A DNA stretch of 64,000 nt from Streptomyces sindenensis. Lineage in GTDB: Bacteria; Actinomycetota; Actinomycetes; Streptomycetales; Streptomycetaceae. Position 1 is the first letter of the stretch. Each line of letters opens with the position of its first letter. The stretch covers positions 62,001-126,000 of the forward strand of contig NZ_BMSG01000009.1 in assembly GCF_014649035.1 (NCBI RefSeq), given 5' to 3'. Positions 1-8,592 of the stretch are shown piece after piece. The notes beneath the pieces were generated by a model, which saw nothing but the letters and a program-made list of their open reading frames with translations, searched no databases and was not told the origin of the DNA. Made by a program: the position numbers and the translations under genes.

Positions 1-10
1 ACAAACCGCC

Positions 11-137
11 GCGCACTGCCTCCCATCCGGACTTTAACCGTCGGTCCAGGAATTTCACCTGGTCAACCGGCCGCTGGCTGCGGACGGGTCGCGGACTGTA
101 ACCGCCGGTTCGGAATTGCACCGACCCCGGAGTGCGC
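11..137 (-). promoter_or_regulatory. FMN riboswitch (RFN element)
   Basis: Read on the minus strand this has the layout of an RFN aptamer. The closing stem P1 pairs 11-17 (GCGCACT) with 131-137 (AGTGCGC). Inside are the conserved segments GGTGCAATTCC, ACCGGCGGT, AGTCCGCGA, GGTGAAATTCC, ACCGACGGT and AGTCCGGATG. FMN riboswitches repress riboflavin synthesis or uptake genes when FMN is abundant. The controlled gene must lie to the left of position 1 (a rib gene is expected), so it cannot be named from this window. Confidence 0.95.
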
Positions 138-262
138 TGCTACTGGTACGGAACCAGTCTGCCACGGACGTCTCTCGGCCATGCAGGTGAACGCTGTGGG
201 CTGGGTCACAGGGGCGGGCGGGCCGCGCCGCGGAGAACGTGGCGCGATCCGTTCGGAGCGAC

Positions 263-306
263 GCCGGAACGCTGCCGGAACGGTGCCGGAACACTGCCCG
301 AACGAC
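263..306. repeat. four tandem 11-bp repeats, GCCGGAACGnn
   Basis: Copies start at 263, 274, 285 and 296, exactly 11 bp apart: three close copies of GCCGGAAC(G/A) plus one GCCCGAACG. They lie in the divergent region between the FMN riboswitch (minus) and the chitinase promoter (plus). A spacing of about one helical turn puts all copies on one face of the DNA, as for cooperative binding of a regulator. No known consensus was recognised. Confidence 0.8.
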
Positions 307-341
307 CGACGACAACGTAGTCATTCACGAAGTTGAGCCGT

Positions 342-385
342 AAAGGTCCAGACCTATTGACGCACTGGTCTAGTCCTCTTAATCT
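342..385 (+). promoter_or_regulatory. chitinase promoter with two DasR/ChiR-type sites
   Basis: A -35 TTGACG (357-362), a 17-nt spacer and a -10 TAATCT (380-385) form a good vegetative-type promoter. Two related near-palindromes overlap it: AAGGTCCAGACCT (343-355) and ACTGGTCTAGTCCT (364-377, filling the spacer). Both resemble the ACTGGTCTAGACCAnT dre element of the GlcNAc regulator DasR and the 12-bp direct repeats known from Streptomyces chitinase promoters. Repression without chitin and glucose effects through these sites are inferred. Confidence 0.8.
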
Positions 386-500
386 CTGCGTCACCTCCGA
401 GGTTCGGTCCCACGGTGGGCGCACACCGGGACCCCGACTGACCCGCCCCCTTTTTTTCAGCCAGTTGTGTTCCGCCGACCTCCCCAGGAGGAACGACCAC

Positions 501-2870
501 ATGCTGTCCCCCACCCGAGCGAGAGCCACGCTCCTCGCCGCCGGCGCCGCCGTCGCCGGACTGCTGCTGAGTTCGCTCGCCGCAGGCCCCTCGGCCGCCG
601 CCGCCGACCAGAACTCCTGTCGCCCCGACGGGCTTTACCAGACTCCCGGCGTCAACGTCCCGTACTGCTCCGTGTACGACGCCGACGGACGCGAGAAGAT
701 GGGCGCCGACCACCAGCGGCGCGTCATCGGCTACTTCACCAACTGGCGTACCGGCAAGGACGGCAAGGACGCCTACCTCGTCCCGGACATCCCGTGGGAC
801 AAGGTCACCCACCTCAACTATGCCTTCGCCCATGTCGACGGCTCCAACAAGCTCTCGGTCGGCCCGGACGGCGCCGACAACGCCTCCACCGGGATGACCT
901 GGCCCGGTGTCGCGGGTGCGGAAATGGACCCGGCGCTCCCCTACAAGGGCCACTTCAACCTGCTGACGAAGTACAAGAAGCAGCACCCGAACGTGAAGAC
1001 CCTGGTCTCCGTGGGCGGTTGGGCCGAGACCGGCGGCTACTTCGCCCCCGACGGCAAGCGCGTCGACTCGGGCGGCTTCTACTCGATGGCGACCAACGCC
1101 GACGGCTCGGTCAACCAGGCGGGCATCAATACCTTCGCCGACTCGGCCGTCGCCTTCATCAAGAAGTACGGCTTCAACGGCGTCGACATCGACTACGAGT
1201 ACGCCACCACGATGAAGGACGCGGGCAACCCGCTGGACCACACGCTGGCCAACGGCCGCCGCGCGGGCCTGGTCAAGGGCTACGACGCCCTGATGAAGAC
1301 GCTGCGCGAGAAGCTCGACCGCGCGGGCGAGGCCGACGGCAAGCACTACCTGCTGACCGTCGCCGCCCCCTCCTCCGGCTACCTGCTGCGGGGCATGGAG
1401 ACGTACCAGATGCAGAAGTACCTGGACTACGTCAACATCATGTCCTACGACCTGCACGGCGCCTGGAACGAGTACGTCGGGCCCAACGCCTCGCTGTTCG
1501 ACGACGGCAAGGACAACGAGCTGGCGCAGGCGGGCGTGTACACCACCTCGCAGTACGGCGGTCTCGGCTACCTCAACACCGACTGGGCCTACCACTACTT
1601 CCGCGGCTCGATGCCGGCCGGCCGGATCAACATCGGCCTGCCGTACTACACCCGCGGCTTCAAGAACGTGCAGGGCGGCACCGACGGCCTGTGGGGCAAG
1701 GCGGCCACCACCGACTGCCCGGCGGGCGCGGGGCTGACCAAGTGCGGTGACGGCGCGGTCGGCATCGACAACCTGTGGCACGACAAGGACACCAACGGCA
1801 AGGAATCGCCCGCCGGTTCCAACCCGATGTGGCACGCGAAGAACCTGGAGAAGGGCATCGTCGGGGACTACGTCACCGACTACGGCTTCCCCGCGGACAC
1901 CAAGCTGACCGGCACCTACGCCCGCAAGTACGACTCGACGCTGGTCGCCCCGTGGCTGTGGAACGCCGAGAAGAAGGTGTTCCTCTCCACCGAGGACGAG
2001 CAGTCGGTGAAGGCCAAGGCCGACTACGTCGTGGACAAGGGCATCGGCGGCACGATGATCTGGGAGCTGGCGGGCGACTACCGGTGGAACGCGGCGAAGG
2101 GGCAGTACGAGACGGGGTCCACGCTGACCACCGCGATGTACGACGCGTTCAAGTCGGCCACTCCGTACGGCGCGAAGCGCTCCACGATCGACCTGCCGGC
2201 CGAGGCGCTCAACATCGACGTCTCCTTCGGGCAGTTCCCGCTGGGCGACTCCAACTACCCGATCAGCCCCAAGCTGAAGATCACCAACCGGACCCAGGCC
2301 ACGCTGCCCGGCGGCACGGAGTTCCAGTTCGACTACTCCACCTCCGCCCCGGCCAACGCCAAGGACCAGTCCGGCTTCGGCACGAAGATCGTCCGCAGCG
2401 ACCACACGGCGGCCAACAACATCGGCGGCCTGAAGGGCGACTACAACCGTGTCTCGCTGAAGCTCCCGGCCTGGCAGAGCCTGGCACCCGGCGCCTCGGT
2501 GGAGCTGGACTTCGTCTACTACCTGCCCACGTCCACCCCGTCGAACTGGACCGTGACCTTCGGCGGGAAGTCCTACTCCCTCGCCGGTGACCTGGCCCGC
2601 GGCACCACGGTGGTCGAGCCCGGCACCGGGACCAACCCGACGCCGACCCCGACCCCGACCCCGGACCCGACCGGCCCGACGCCGACCCCGACGCCCACGC
2701 AGCCGGGCGGCAGCTGCTCGGCCCCGGCGTGGAACGCGACCACCGAGTACGGCGGCGGCTCCACCGTCAGCCACGGCGGTCACCAGTGGAAGGCCTCGTG
2801 GTGGACGAAGGGCGAGACGCCCGGGTCCACCGGTGAGTGGGGCGTCTGGAAGGACCTCGGCGCCTGCTGA
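501..2870 (+). CDS. secreted GH18 chitinase with C-terminal chitin-binding domain
   Basis: Endo-acting family 18 chitinase, exported to degrade chitin. The ATG at 501 is chosen because AGGAGG lies 7-12 nt upstream and a signal peptide follows at once (basic n-region, hydrophobic stretch, Ala-rich cleavage region near residues 30-36). The GH18 barrel runs from about residue 73 to 545. Its catalytic motif is present as NGVDIDYE, with the acid/base Glu at residue 233. A ChiC-type beta domain (about 550-705), a Thr-Pro linker and a CBM5/12 module (about 739-789, aromatic WKASWW, CysI/CysII at its ends) follow. Total 789 aa. It is monocistronic: own promoter and a strong terminator. High confidence in function; allomorph specificity is unknown. 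Confidence 0.96.
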   Translation: MLSPTRARATLLAAGAAVAGLLLSSLAAGPSAAAADQNSCRPDGLYQTPGVNVPYCSVYDADGREKMGADHQRRVIGYFTNWRTGKDGKDAYLVPDIPWDKVTHLNYAFAHVDGSNKLSVGPDGADNASTGMTWPGVAGAEMDPALPYKGHFNLLTKYKKQHPNVKTLVSVGGWAETGGYFAPDGKRVDSGGFYSMATNADGSVNQAGINTFADSAVAFIKKYGFNGVDIDYEYATTMKDAGNPLDHTLANGRRAGLVKGYDALMKTLREKLDRAGEADGKHYLLTVAAPSSGYLLRGMETYQMQKYLDYVNIMSYDLHGAWNEYVGPNASLFDDGKDNELAQAGVYTTSQYGGLGYLNTDWAYHYFRGSMPAGRINIGLPYYTRGFKNVQGGTDGLWGKAATTDCPAGAGLTKCGDGAVGIDNLWHDKDTNGKESPAGSNPMWHAKNLEKGIVGDYVTDYGFPADTKLTGTYARKYDSTLVAPWLWNAEKKVFLSTEDEQSVKAKADYVVDKGIGGTMIWELAGDYRWNAAKGQYETGSTLTTAMYDAFKSATPYGAKRSTIDLPAEALNIDVSFGQFPLGDSNYPISPKLKITNRTQATLPGGTEFQFDYSTSAPANAKDQSGFGTKIVRSDHTAANNIGGLKGDYNRVSLKLPAWQSLAPGASVELDFVYYLPTSTPSNWTVTFGGKSYSLAGDLARGTTVVEPGTGTNPTPTPTPTPDPTGPTPTPTPTQPGGSCSAPAWNATTEYGGGSTVSHGGHQWKASWWTKGETPGSTGEWGVWKDLGAC

Positions 2871-2889
2871 TCCTCTAGGACCTGTCGTC

Positions 2890-2926
2890 GGCCCGGCGTG
2901 AGCGGTTTCCCCGCTCACGCCGGGCC
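2890..2926 (+). terminator. intrinsic terminator of chitinase gene
   Basis: Perfect 16-bp stem (2890-2905 with 2911-2926) and a 5-nt loop, 19 nt after the chitinase stop. It also lies just past the end of the converging ROK gene, so it can serve both directions. Confidence 0.85.
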
Positions 2927-2953
2927 GTTCGGCTCTCTGCCCCCTCGGCCCGG

Positions 2954-4144
2954 TCAGCCCTCCGGGGCGAACAGCGCGTCCTGCGCCGCGTCCCGGGCCG
3001 AGAGCAGCGCGCCGCGCAGCACGGCCCCGTCGCCCAGCGAACCGGCGCGGACCTCGGTGCGCAGCGGCGACATCGCGGCCAGCCGCTCCTCGACCCGGGC
3101 GGCGAGCGCGGACCCGCCCGCATGGCCGACGGCACCGGCGAGCAGCACGCAGCCCGGGTCGAGCACCGAGACGACGGCGGCGGACCCGAGGGCGAGCCGG
3201 TCGGCGACCTCCTTCAGGAAGGGCTCGCCCGCCTCCCCCGCCTCCAGGGCGGCCCGCACCGCGTCCACGGCGGCCGCCTCCTCCTGACCCTCGGCCACTG
3301 CCGCCCGGTCCACGAGTCCGTGCGCGGCGGCGAGTTCGCACAGGGCGACGGAGCCGGCCAGGGAGTGGAATCCGCCCTCGCAGTTGACCGCCGACGGCAG
3401 CCCGCTCACCCCGGGGACGGGAAGGAAGCCGATCTCCCCCGCGCCGCCGGACGCCCCCTGGCGCAGCTTGCCGTCCAGCATCACGGCGGCTCCGATCCCC
3501 TGGCCCAGCCAGAGCAGGACGAAGGTCTCCCGGTCGTGGGCGGCGCCCTCCCGGTGCTCCGCGACGGCCGCGAGGTTGGTCTCGTTCTCCACCAGGACGG
3601 TGGCCGGAAGCCGCCGCTGGAGCTCCCGGACCAGACCCCGGTGCCAGGCGGGCAGCCCTGAGCTGTCGCGCAGTTCGCCGGTGCCGGGGTCGATCAGCCC
3701 CGGCGCCCCGATCCCGACGCTGTGCAGGGGGGCGGACCCGGCCGCGCGGGCGGTGCGCTCCAGGAGCGCGGCCGCACGCTCGACGGCGGGTTCGGTGCCG
3801 GTGTCGCTGCCGATGGGCAACGAGTCCTCGGCCAGCGTCGCCCCGAGGAGATCGGTGACGACCACGCTGACGCTGCCGAGACGCACGTCGAGCGCGGCGA
3901 GATGGGCCCGGTCGGCGACGATCCCGTACAGCTTGGCGTTGGGGCCGCGGCGGACGGCTCCGGACTCGCCGACGACCTGGATCAGACCGGCGCTCCGGAG
4001 CCGTTCGACGAGGTCGGCGACGGTGGGCCGGGAGAGTCCGGTCAGCGCCTTGAGCTGGGTGGCCGTCAGCGGTCCGTCCTGCTGGAGCAGCCGCAGCGCG
4101 AGCCGGTCGTTGATGGCCCGAGCCGTGCTCGGAGATGCGGGCAT
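2954..4144 (-). CDS. ROK-family transcriptional regulator
   Basis: 396 aa. An N-terminal winged HTH (about residues 10-70, with ATQLKALTGLSRPTVADLVERL) is followed by a ROK/sugar-kinase fold (about 80-390) with the phosphate-binding GIGAPGLID segment. ROK regulators sense sugars or sugar phosphates. The usual ROK zinc motif (CxCGxxGCxE) is reduced here to one Cys in NCEGGFHSL, so zinc binding and kinase activity are doubtful. GGAAGGA upstream of the ATG supports the start. It is divergent from an MFS transporter, with a palindrome in the shared region, so local control of that transporter is the simplest inference. Confidence 0.9.
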   Translation of the reverse strand: MPASPSTARAINDRLALRLLQQDGPLTATQLKALTGLSRPTVADLVERLRSAGLIQVVGESGAVRRGPNAKLYGIVADRAHLAALDVRLGSVSVVVTDLLGATLAEDSLPIGSDTGTEPAVERAAALLERTARAAGSAPLHSVGIGAPGLIDPGTGELRDSSGLPAWHRGLVRELQRRLPATVLVENETNLAAVAEHREGAAHDRETFVLLWLGQGIGAAVMLDGKLRQGASGGAGEIGFLPVPGVSGLPSAVNCEGGFHSLAGSVALCELAAAHGLVDRAAVAEGQEEAAAVDAVRAALEAGEAGEPFLKEVADRLALGSAAVVSVLDPGCVLLAGAVGHAGGSALAARVEERLAAMSPLRTEVRAGSLGDGAVLRGALLSARDAAQDALFAPEG

Positions 4145-4203
4145 ACCGGGATCCTTCCAGATCGTCGCCCCGCCGCTTTCCGGGCCTCTGAGAAACGACT
4201 ATT

Positions 4204-4224
4204 TATCAGGCAGGGTTCCTGATA
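4204..4224. promoter_or_regulatory. palindromic operator candidate for ROK regulator
   Basis: Perfect inverted repeat TATCAGG-N7-CCTGATA in an AT-richer patch between the divergent ROK regulator and MFS genes. Its size and symmetry fit a dimeric wHTH repressor. That the neighbouring ROK protein binds it is inferred from position only. Confidence 0.6.
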
Positions 4225-4319
4225 GTTTACGCCACGCAGCGCCGCGAGGAAGCGGCAGAGGCGGTGGAAGCGCCGGACCGGCCGGCGTCCGAGGATTCCC
4301 AGGGGAGGGGCTCGACGGC

Positions 4320-5549
4320 ATGACGAACGACTCGACCGTCACGGTCTACGGCACAGAGCAGGTGAAGCGGGCGCGGATCGCCGTCGCCGCGGTCTTCACC
4401 GTCCACGGGGCGGTGACCGGCAGCTTCGCGACCCGGGTGCCGTGGATCCAGGACCACGCCGGGGTGAGCGCGGGCCAGCTCGGTCTGGCGCTGGCCTTCC
4501 CGGCGATCGGCGCGTCGGTCGCGATGCCGCTGGCGGGGCGGATCAGCCACCGGTTCGGGGCCCGGACCGCGCTGCGAGGGCTGCTGACGCTCTGGACGCT
4601 GGCGCTGATCCTGCCCGCGCTGGCACCGAACCTGGTCACCTTGTGCGCAGCGCTGTTCGTCTACGGGGCGACGGCGGGGATGTCCGACGTGGCCATGAAC
4701 GCGCTGGGCGTCGAGGTGGAGAACCGTCTCGACAAGTCGATCATGTCGGGGCTGCACGGCATGTGGAGCGTGGGCGCGCTGATCGGTTCGGCGGCGGGCA
4801 CGGTCGCGGCCCACACCGCGACGGACGCCCGCACGCACCATCTCGTCGCGGCCCTGGTGCTCACGGCGCTGGGTCTGATCGCCTGCCGGAACGTCCTGGA
4901 CATCCAGAGCCGCACGGACGAGGAGCCGCCGCCGCGGTTCACGCTGCCGCCGAAGTCGGCCCTGGTCATCGGCGCGGTCGGGTTCTGCGCGGTGTTCGCC
5001 GAGGGGGCCAGCCTGGACTGGTCGGCGGTCTACCTGCGAGACGTCCTGGACAGCTCGGACGGTCTCGCGGCCGCGTCCACCACGGCGTTCGCCCTGATGA
5101 TGGCGGTGGCCAGGATCGCCGGGGACCGGATCGTCGACCGCTTCGGCGCGGTCCGCACGGTGCGGACCGGCGGAGTGATGGCCACCGCGGGCGGGCTGCT
5201 GGTCGTGTTCTCGCCCTCCCCCGCGGTCGCGATGTGCGGCTTCGGGCTGCTGGGCCTCGGCGTGGCGGTCGTGGTCCCGCTGGCCTTCGCCGCGGCGGGG
5301 CGCAGCGGGCCGAACCCGAGCCAGGCCATCGCGGGCGTCGCCACCATCACGTACACCTCCGGTCTGATCGCCCCCTCCGCGATCGGCTCGCTGGCCGAGG
5401 CGACCTCGCTGGTGGTGTCGTTCGGCGTGGTGACGGTGCTGGCCCTCGGCCTGGTGCTGGGCGCCGGGGTGCTGCGGTCGGCCGACCGTAAGGTCACGGG
5501 ATCGGCGGTCGGTGGGGGTACGACGGCCAAGAGCGCCACCGGAAGCTGA
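4320..5549 (+). CDS. MFS transporter
   Basis: 409 aa with about 12 hydrophobic segments and a central charged loop (about residues 195-215), the normal MFS layout. The loop after TM2 reads RISHRFGARTAL, the MFS motif-A position, and TM4 contains GMSDVAMNALGVEVE. This is typical of fucose-permease-like or YbjJ-like carriers of actinobacteria. The ATG at 4320 has GGGGAGGGG 10-20 nt upstream; longer readings to the left would overlap the divergent ROK gene. The partner regulator suggests a sugar or sugar-like substrate, but specificity cannot be read. The C-terminus is short and Gly/Thr rich. Confidence 0.85.
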   Translation: MTNDSTVTVYGTEQVKRARIAVAAVFTVHGAVTGSFATRVPWIQDHAGVSAGQLGLALAFPAIGASVAMPLAGRISHRFGARTALRGLLTLWTLALILPALAPNLVTLCAALFVYGATAGMSDVAMNALGVEVENRLDKSIMSGLHGMWSVGALIGSAAGTVAAHTATDARTHHLVAALVLTALGLIACRNVLDIQSRTDEEPPPRFTLPPKSALVIGAVGFCAVFAEGASLDWSAVYLRDVLDSSDGLAAASTTAFALMMAVARIAGDRIVDRFGAVRTVRTGGVMATAGGLLVVFSPSPAVAMCGFGLLGLGVAVVVPLAFAAAGRSGPNPSQAIAGVATITYTSGLIAPSAIGSLAEATSLVVSFGVVTVLALGLVLGAGVLRSADRKVTGSAVGGGTTAKSATGS

Positions 5550-5585
5550 CGCGGGGCCGGACGGAACGGCTCAGGTGACGGGTCC

Positions 5586-5639
5586 GTGACGGACACGGCG
5601 TACGTGACGGACACGATGGACGCGACGGACACGGCGTAC
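5586..5639 (+). repeat. three tandem 18-bp repeats
   Basis: Units start at 5586, 5604 and 5622, e.g. GTGACGGACACGGCGTAC. They lie in the 266-bp gap after the MFS gene. Read from GTG 5586 the repeats stay open to a TGA at 5694-5696 (36 codons, VTDTAY-like repeats) but with no convincing ribosome-binding site. The rest of the gap shows nothing recognisable. Confidence 0.8.
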
Positions 5640-5815
5640 GCGATGAGGAGACCGATCGCGTACGGGCGTGGCGCTGCGGCACACGCGGTGAGGTGACCTC
5701 CGCGCGGCCGCCACCGGGCGCACCACTACCATGGCGCTGATCTTTTCCGCAGGTGAACACCGAACCCCGGGTCGCAGACCGGTCGGCACACCGAGCAGAC
5801 CTTCAGGGAGCAACC

Positions 5816-7255
5816 ATGAGCCTCGGCGTGCGCTGGACCTTGCACGGCGACGGGAAGACCCCCGCGCCCGGGGCGGTGGTCCGCCCCGACGAACGGCTCT
5901 CCTGGCCCCGTACGTTCGGACTCGGCGCCCAGCATGTGGTGGCGATGTTCGGGGCCTCGTTCGTCGCCCCGGTCCTGATGGGCCTGGACCCGAACCTCGC
6001 GATCATGATGTCCGGTGTCGCGACCGCGATCTTCCTGCTGGCGACCAAGGGCCGGGTACCCAGCTATCTGGGCTGCTCGCTCTCCTTCGTCGGCGTCGCG
6101 GCCACGATCCGGGCGAGCGGCGGTGACAGCGCGACCGTCACGGGTGCGGTGCTGGTGGTCGGCGCGGCCCTGCTCCTGGTGGGTCTCGCCGTGCAGCGGT
6201 TCGGCGCGCGGATCATCCACGCGGCGATGCCGCCGGTGGTGACGGGCGCGGTCGTGATGCTGATCGGCTTCAACCTGGCGCCGGTGACCGCCTCGACGTA
6301 CTGGCCGCAGGACCAGTGGACGGCGCTGGCGGTGATGCTGTTCACCGGTCTCGCCGTGGTGTGCCTGCGCGGTTTCCTCTCCCGGATCGCGATCTTCCTG
6401 GGGCTGGTCTTCGGGTACGTGCTGTCCTGGGTGCTGGACCTGGTGTTCGGGAAGATCCACTCTCCGGCGGGCGGGGCGGAGGCCGTCGACCACTGGCGCC
6501 TGGACCTCTCGGCCGTCGGGCAGGCCGACTGGATCGGGCTGCCGTCCTTCCACGCGCCCGCCTTCGAGTGGTCGGCGATCCTGGTGGCGCTGCCCGTGGT
6601 GATCGCGCTCGTCGCGGAGAACGCCGGGCACGTCAAGGCCGTCGGCGAGATGACCGGCGACCCGCTGGACGACAAGCTCGGCACCGCCATCGCGGCGGAC
6701 GGCGCGGCCTCCATGCTCTCCACCGCCGTGGGCGGACCGCCCAACACCACGTACTCCGAGAACATCGGCGTGATGGCCGCCACCCGTGTCTACTCCACGG
6801 CCGCCTACTGGGCCGCCGCCTGCTTCGCGCTGCTCTTCGGCCTCTGCCCCAAGTTCGGCGCGGTCGTCGCCGCGATCCCGGGCGGGGTGCTCGGCGGGAT
6901 CACCGTGATCCTGTACGGGATGATCGGCCTGCTGGGCGCCCAGATCTGGCTCAACGGCCGGGTGGACCTGCGCAATCCGCTCAACCTCGTGCCGGCCGCC
7001 GCGGGCATCATCATCGGCGTCGGCGGAGTCAGCCTGAAGATCACCGACAATTTCGAACTGGGCGGCATCGCGCTCGGCACGCTCGTCGTGATCACCGGCT
7101 ACCACGTCCTGCGGGCCTTCGCCCCGGCCCACCTCAAGATGCAGGAACCGCTGCTGGATTCGGGGACGTCGGCGTACGACGAGGACGCCGACGGGCCCAA
7201 GGGCCCCGAGAGCCCCGAGAGCCCCGAGAGCCCCGAGAGCCCCGAGAAGAGCTGA
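5816..7255 (+). CDS. uracil/xanthine (NCS2) permease
   Basis: 479-aa integral membrane protein of the nucleobase:cation symporter-2 family, proton-coupled uptake of uracil or a purine. Family signatures are visible: QHVVAMFGASFVAPVL in TM1, the substrate/proton region ALVAENAGHVKAVGEM, and GGPPNTTYSENIGVMA, matching UraA/UapA-type transporters. The ATG at 5816 follows CAGGGAGCAACC; an in-frame upstream ATG at 5753 would add 21 non-conserved residues and lacks a Shine-Dalgarno. The C-terminal tail is hydrophilic and ends in a Pro-Glu-Ser repeat from a 9-bp tandem repeat. Substrate (uracil rather than xanthine) is not certain. Confidence 0.92.
   Translation: MSLGVRWTLHGDGKTPAPGAVVRPDERLSWPRTFGLGAQHVVAMFGASFVAPVLMGLDPNLAIMMSGVATAIFLLATKGRVPSYLGCSLSFVGVAATIRASGGDSATVTGAVLVVGAALLLVGLAVQRFGARIIHAAMPPVVTGAVVMLIGFNLAPVTASTYWPQDQWTALAVMLFTGLAVVCLRGFLSRIAIFLGLVFGYVLSWVLDLVFGKIHSPAGGAEAVDHWRLDLSAVGQADWIGLPSFHAPAFEWSAILVALPVVIALVAENAGHVKAVGEMTGDPLDDKLGTAIAADGAASMLSTAVGGPPNTTYSENIGVMAATRVYSTAAYWAAACFALLFGLCPKFGAVVAAIPGGVLGGITVILYGMIGLLGAQIWLNGRVDLRNPLNLVPAAAGIIIGVGGVSLKITDNFELGGIALGTLVVITGYHVLRAFAPAHLKMQEPLLDSGTSAYDEDADGPKGPESPESPESPESPEKS
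7203..7247 (+). repeat. five tandem 9-bp repeats in permease 3' end
   Basis: GCCCCGAGA repeated five times in frame, encoding Pro-Glu-Ser triplets at the cytoplasmic C-terminus of the NCS2 permease. In-frame microsatellite-like repeats can vary in copy number between strains. Confidence 0.9.
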
Positions 7256-7280
7256 GCGCGGGCCGGGTCGCGGCCGGGGC

Positions 7281-8495
7281 TCACCCGGTGGCCAGAGCGT
7301 AGGCGTACTCCGGGGTGAAGGAGCCCGCCGCGCCCGAGCAGCCGTCGGACTCCCCCGGCAGCTTCACCCACAGGTACGCGTCGATCCGGGCCTCACCGGT
7401 GCGCGTCGTCGGGGTCCGCCCCAGCGCCCGGCCCGCCGGGTCGCACCACTGACCGGCGGGCGGCGCGCCGTTGCCGTTGCGGCTGGTGTCGACGACCGCG
7501 CCGAGGCCGGCCGGGCCGCCGAGCGCGGCGAGGACCCGGCGGGCGTAGGCGGTCTCGTCGGCGGTGCGGTGGAAGTTGGCCACGTTGGTGAAGATGCCGT
7601 CGCCGTTGGTGGCCGCACCGGCGGCCCGGAGCGCGGCGGCCTGTTTCGCGGGGGCGTGCCAGCCGGAGTGGCCGCCGTCGAAGTAGACCCGGGCCCGCGG
7701 GTTGGCCGAGCGCAGGGTTCTTCCGGCGCGGGCCAGCGAGGCGAAGCGGGCGGCCCGGTCGGAGGCGCTCAGGCAGTCGGAGAGGGCGATGGCGTCCGGC
7801 TCCAGGATCACGATCGCCGCTCCCGCGCCGAGCCCCTGGGCGAACTCCCCCATCCACGTGTCGTACGCCGCGAGGTCCGGGGCGCCGCCCTTCGACGCGC
7901 CGCCGCAGTCCCGGTCGGGTATCGCGTACGGGACGAGCACCGGGACCCGGCCAGCGGCGGCCGCGCCCCGGGTGACCGCACGGACCTGCCCGGCTATCTC
8001 GCCCGGGTTGTGGGCGGCGAACCAGACGGCGGCGGGCCGCGCCGCGATCCGGGACTCGATGACCGGGCGGCGCGGGTCGTCGGGGTTCGCCCGCACCCAG
8101 TCCAGGACCTGGGACCGCGGGTGCCGGAAGAGGCGGTTGCGGGGCGCGGGTGCGGGCGTCGCCGACGGGGAGGGCGGGGCCTGGGGGGCGACGCTCGGGC
8201 GGGACGTGGTGCGGGAGGGGGACGGGGCCGGAGAGGGACTCGCGGAGGAGGCGGACGGGGCGGGGGCCGTGGGCGTCGGCGTGGGCGTGGGCACGGCGGG
8301 GAGGGGCCCGAGGACCGGCGGAGCCGTCGGTTCGGGGCGGGCCGTGTCGCGCCCGTCCCGGTGGCCCGCGTCGATCAGCCCGGCCGTCGCGCCGATCGCC
8401 ACCACCGCCGAGGCGACGGCGAGCAGGGCGTGCCGGCGGGCGGCGCGGCGGCGTTCACGGTGAGCGGTGCGACGTCGTACGCGGGTGCCCGGCAC
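7281..8495 (-). CDS. membrane-anchored or secreted GH6 beta-1,4-glucanase
   Basis: 404 aa. It has a very basic N-terminus, a hydrophobic segment (about residues 22-42) acting as signal or anchor, a long Pro/Thr/Ser linker (about 50-120), then a GH6 catalytic domain to the C-terminus. GH6 signatures are present: YAIPDRDCGG (catalytic Asp and first disulfide Cys), VILEPDAIALSDC (catalytic acid region) and VDTSRNGNG. No cellulose-binding module is present, so it resembles short actinobacterial endoglucanases. The GTG start at 8495 has AAGGGG 8 nt upstream and no better in-frame start follows before the hydrophobic segment. It faces the NCS2 permease tail to tail and is divergent from the DUF5995 gene. 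Confidence 0.9.
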   Translation of the reverse strand: MPGTRVRRRTAHRERRRAARRHALLAVASAVVAIGATAGLIDAGHRDGRDTARPEPTAPPVLGPLPAVPTPTPTPTAPAPSASSASPSPAPSPSRTTSRPSVAPQAPPSPSATPAPAPRNRLFRHPRSQVLDWVRANPDDPRRPVIESRIAARPAAVWFAAHNPGEIAGQVRAVTRGAAAAGRVPVLVPYAIPDRDCGGASKGGAPDLAAYDTWMGEFAQGLGAGAAIVILEPDAIALSDCLSASDRAARFASLARAGRTLRSANPRARVYFDGGHSGWHAPAKQAAALRAAGAATNGDGIFTNVANFHRTADETAYARRVLAALGGPAGLGAVVDTSRNGNGAPPAGQWCDPAGRALGRTPTTRTGEARIDAYLWVKLPGESDGCSGAAGSFTPEYAYALATG

Positions 8496-8592
8496 TCCTC
8501 GATCCCCTTTTCCGGCACCGCTGTTCGTCCGTTCCGATGAATACTCGGGCCGGTCGGCGCCGTGGCGAGCCTAAGGCTGCAACGCTCCGCGC

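Noticed and set aside
354..3341. Very long open frame antisense to the chitinase gene
   Set aside because: Arg/Gly-rich translation without motifs; it is the third-position GC shadow of a well-supported gene.
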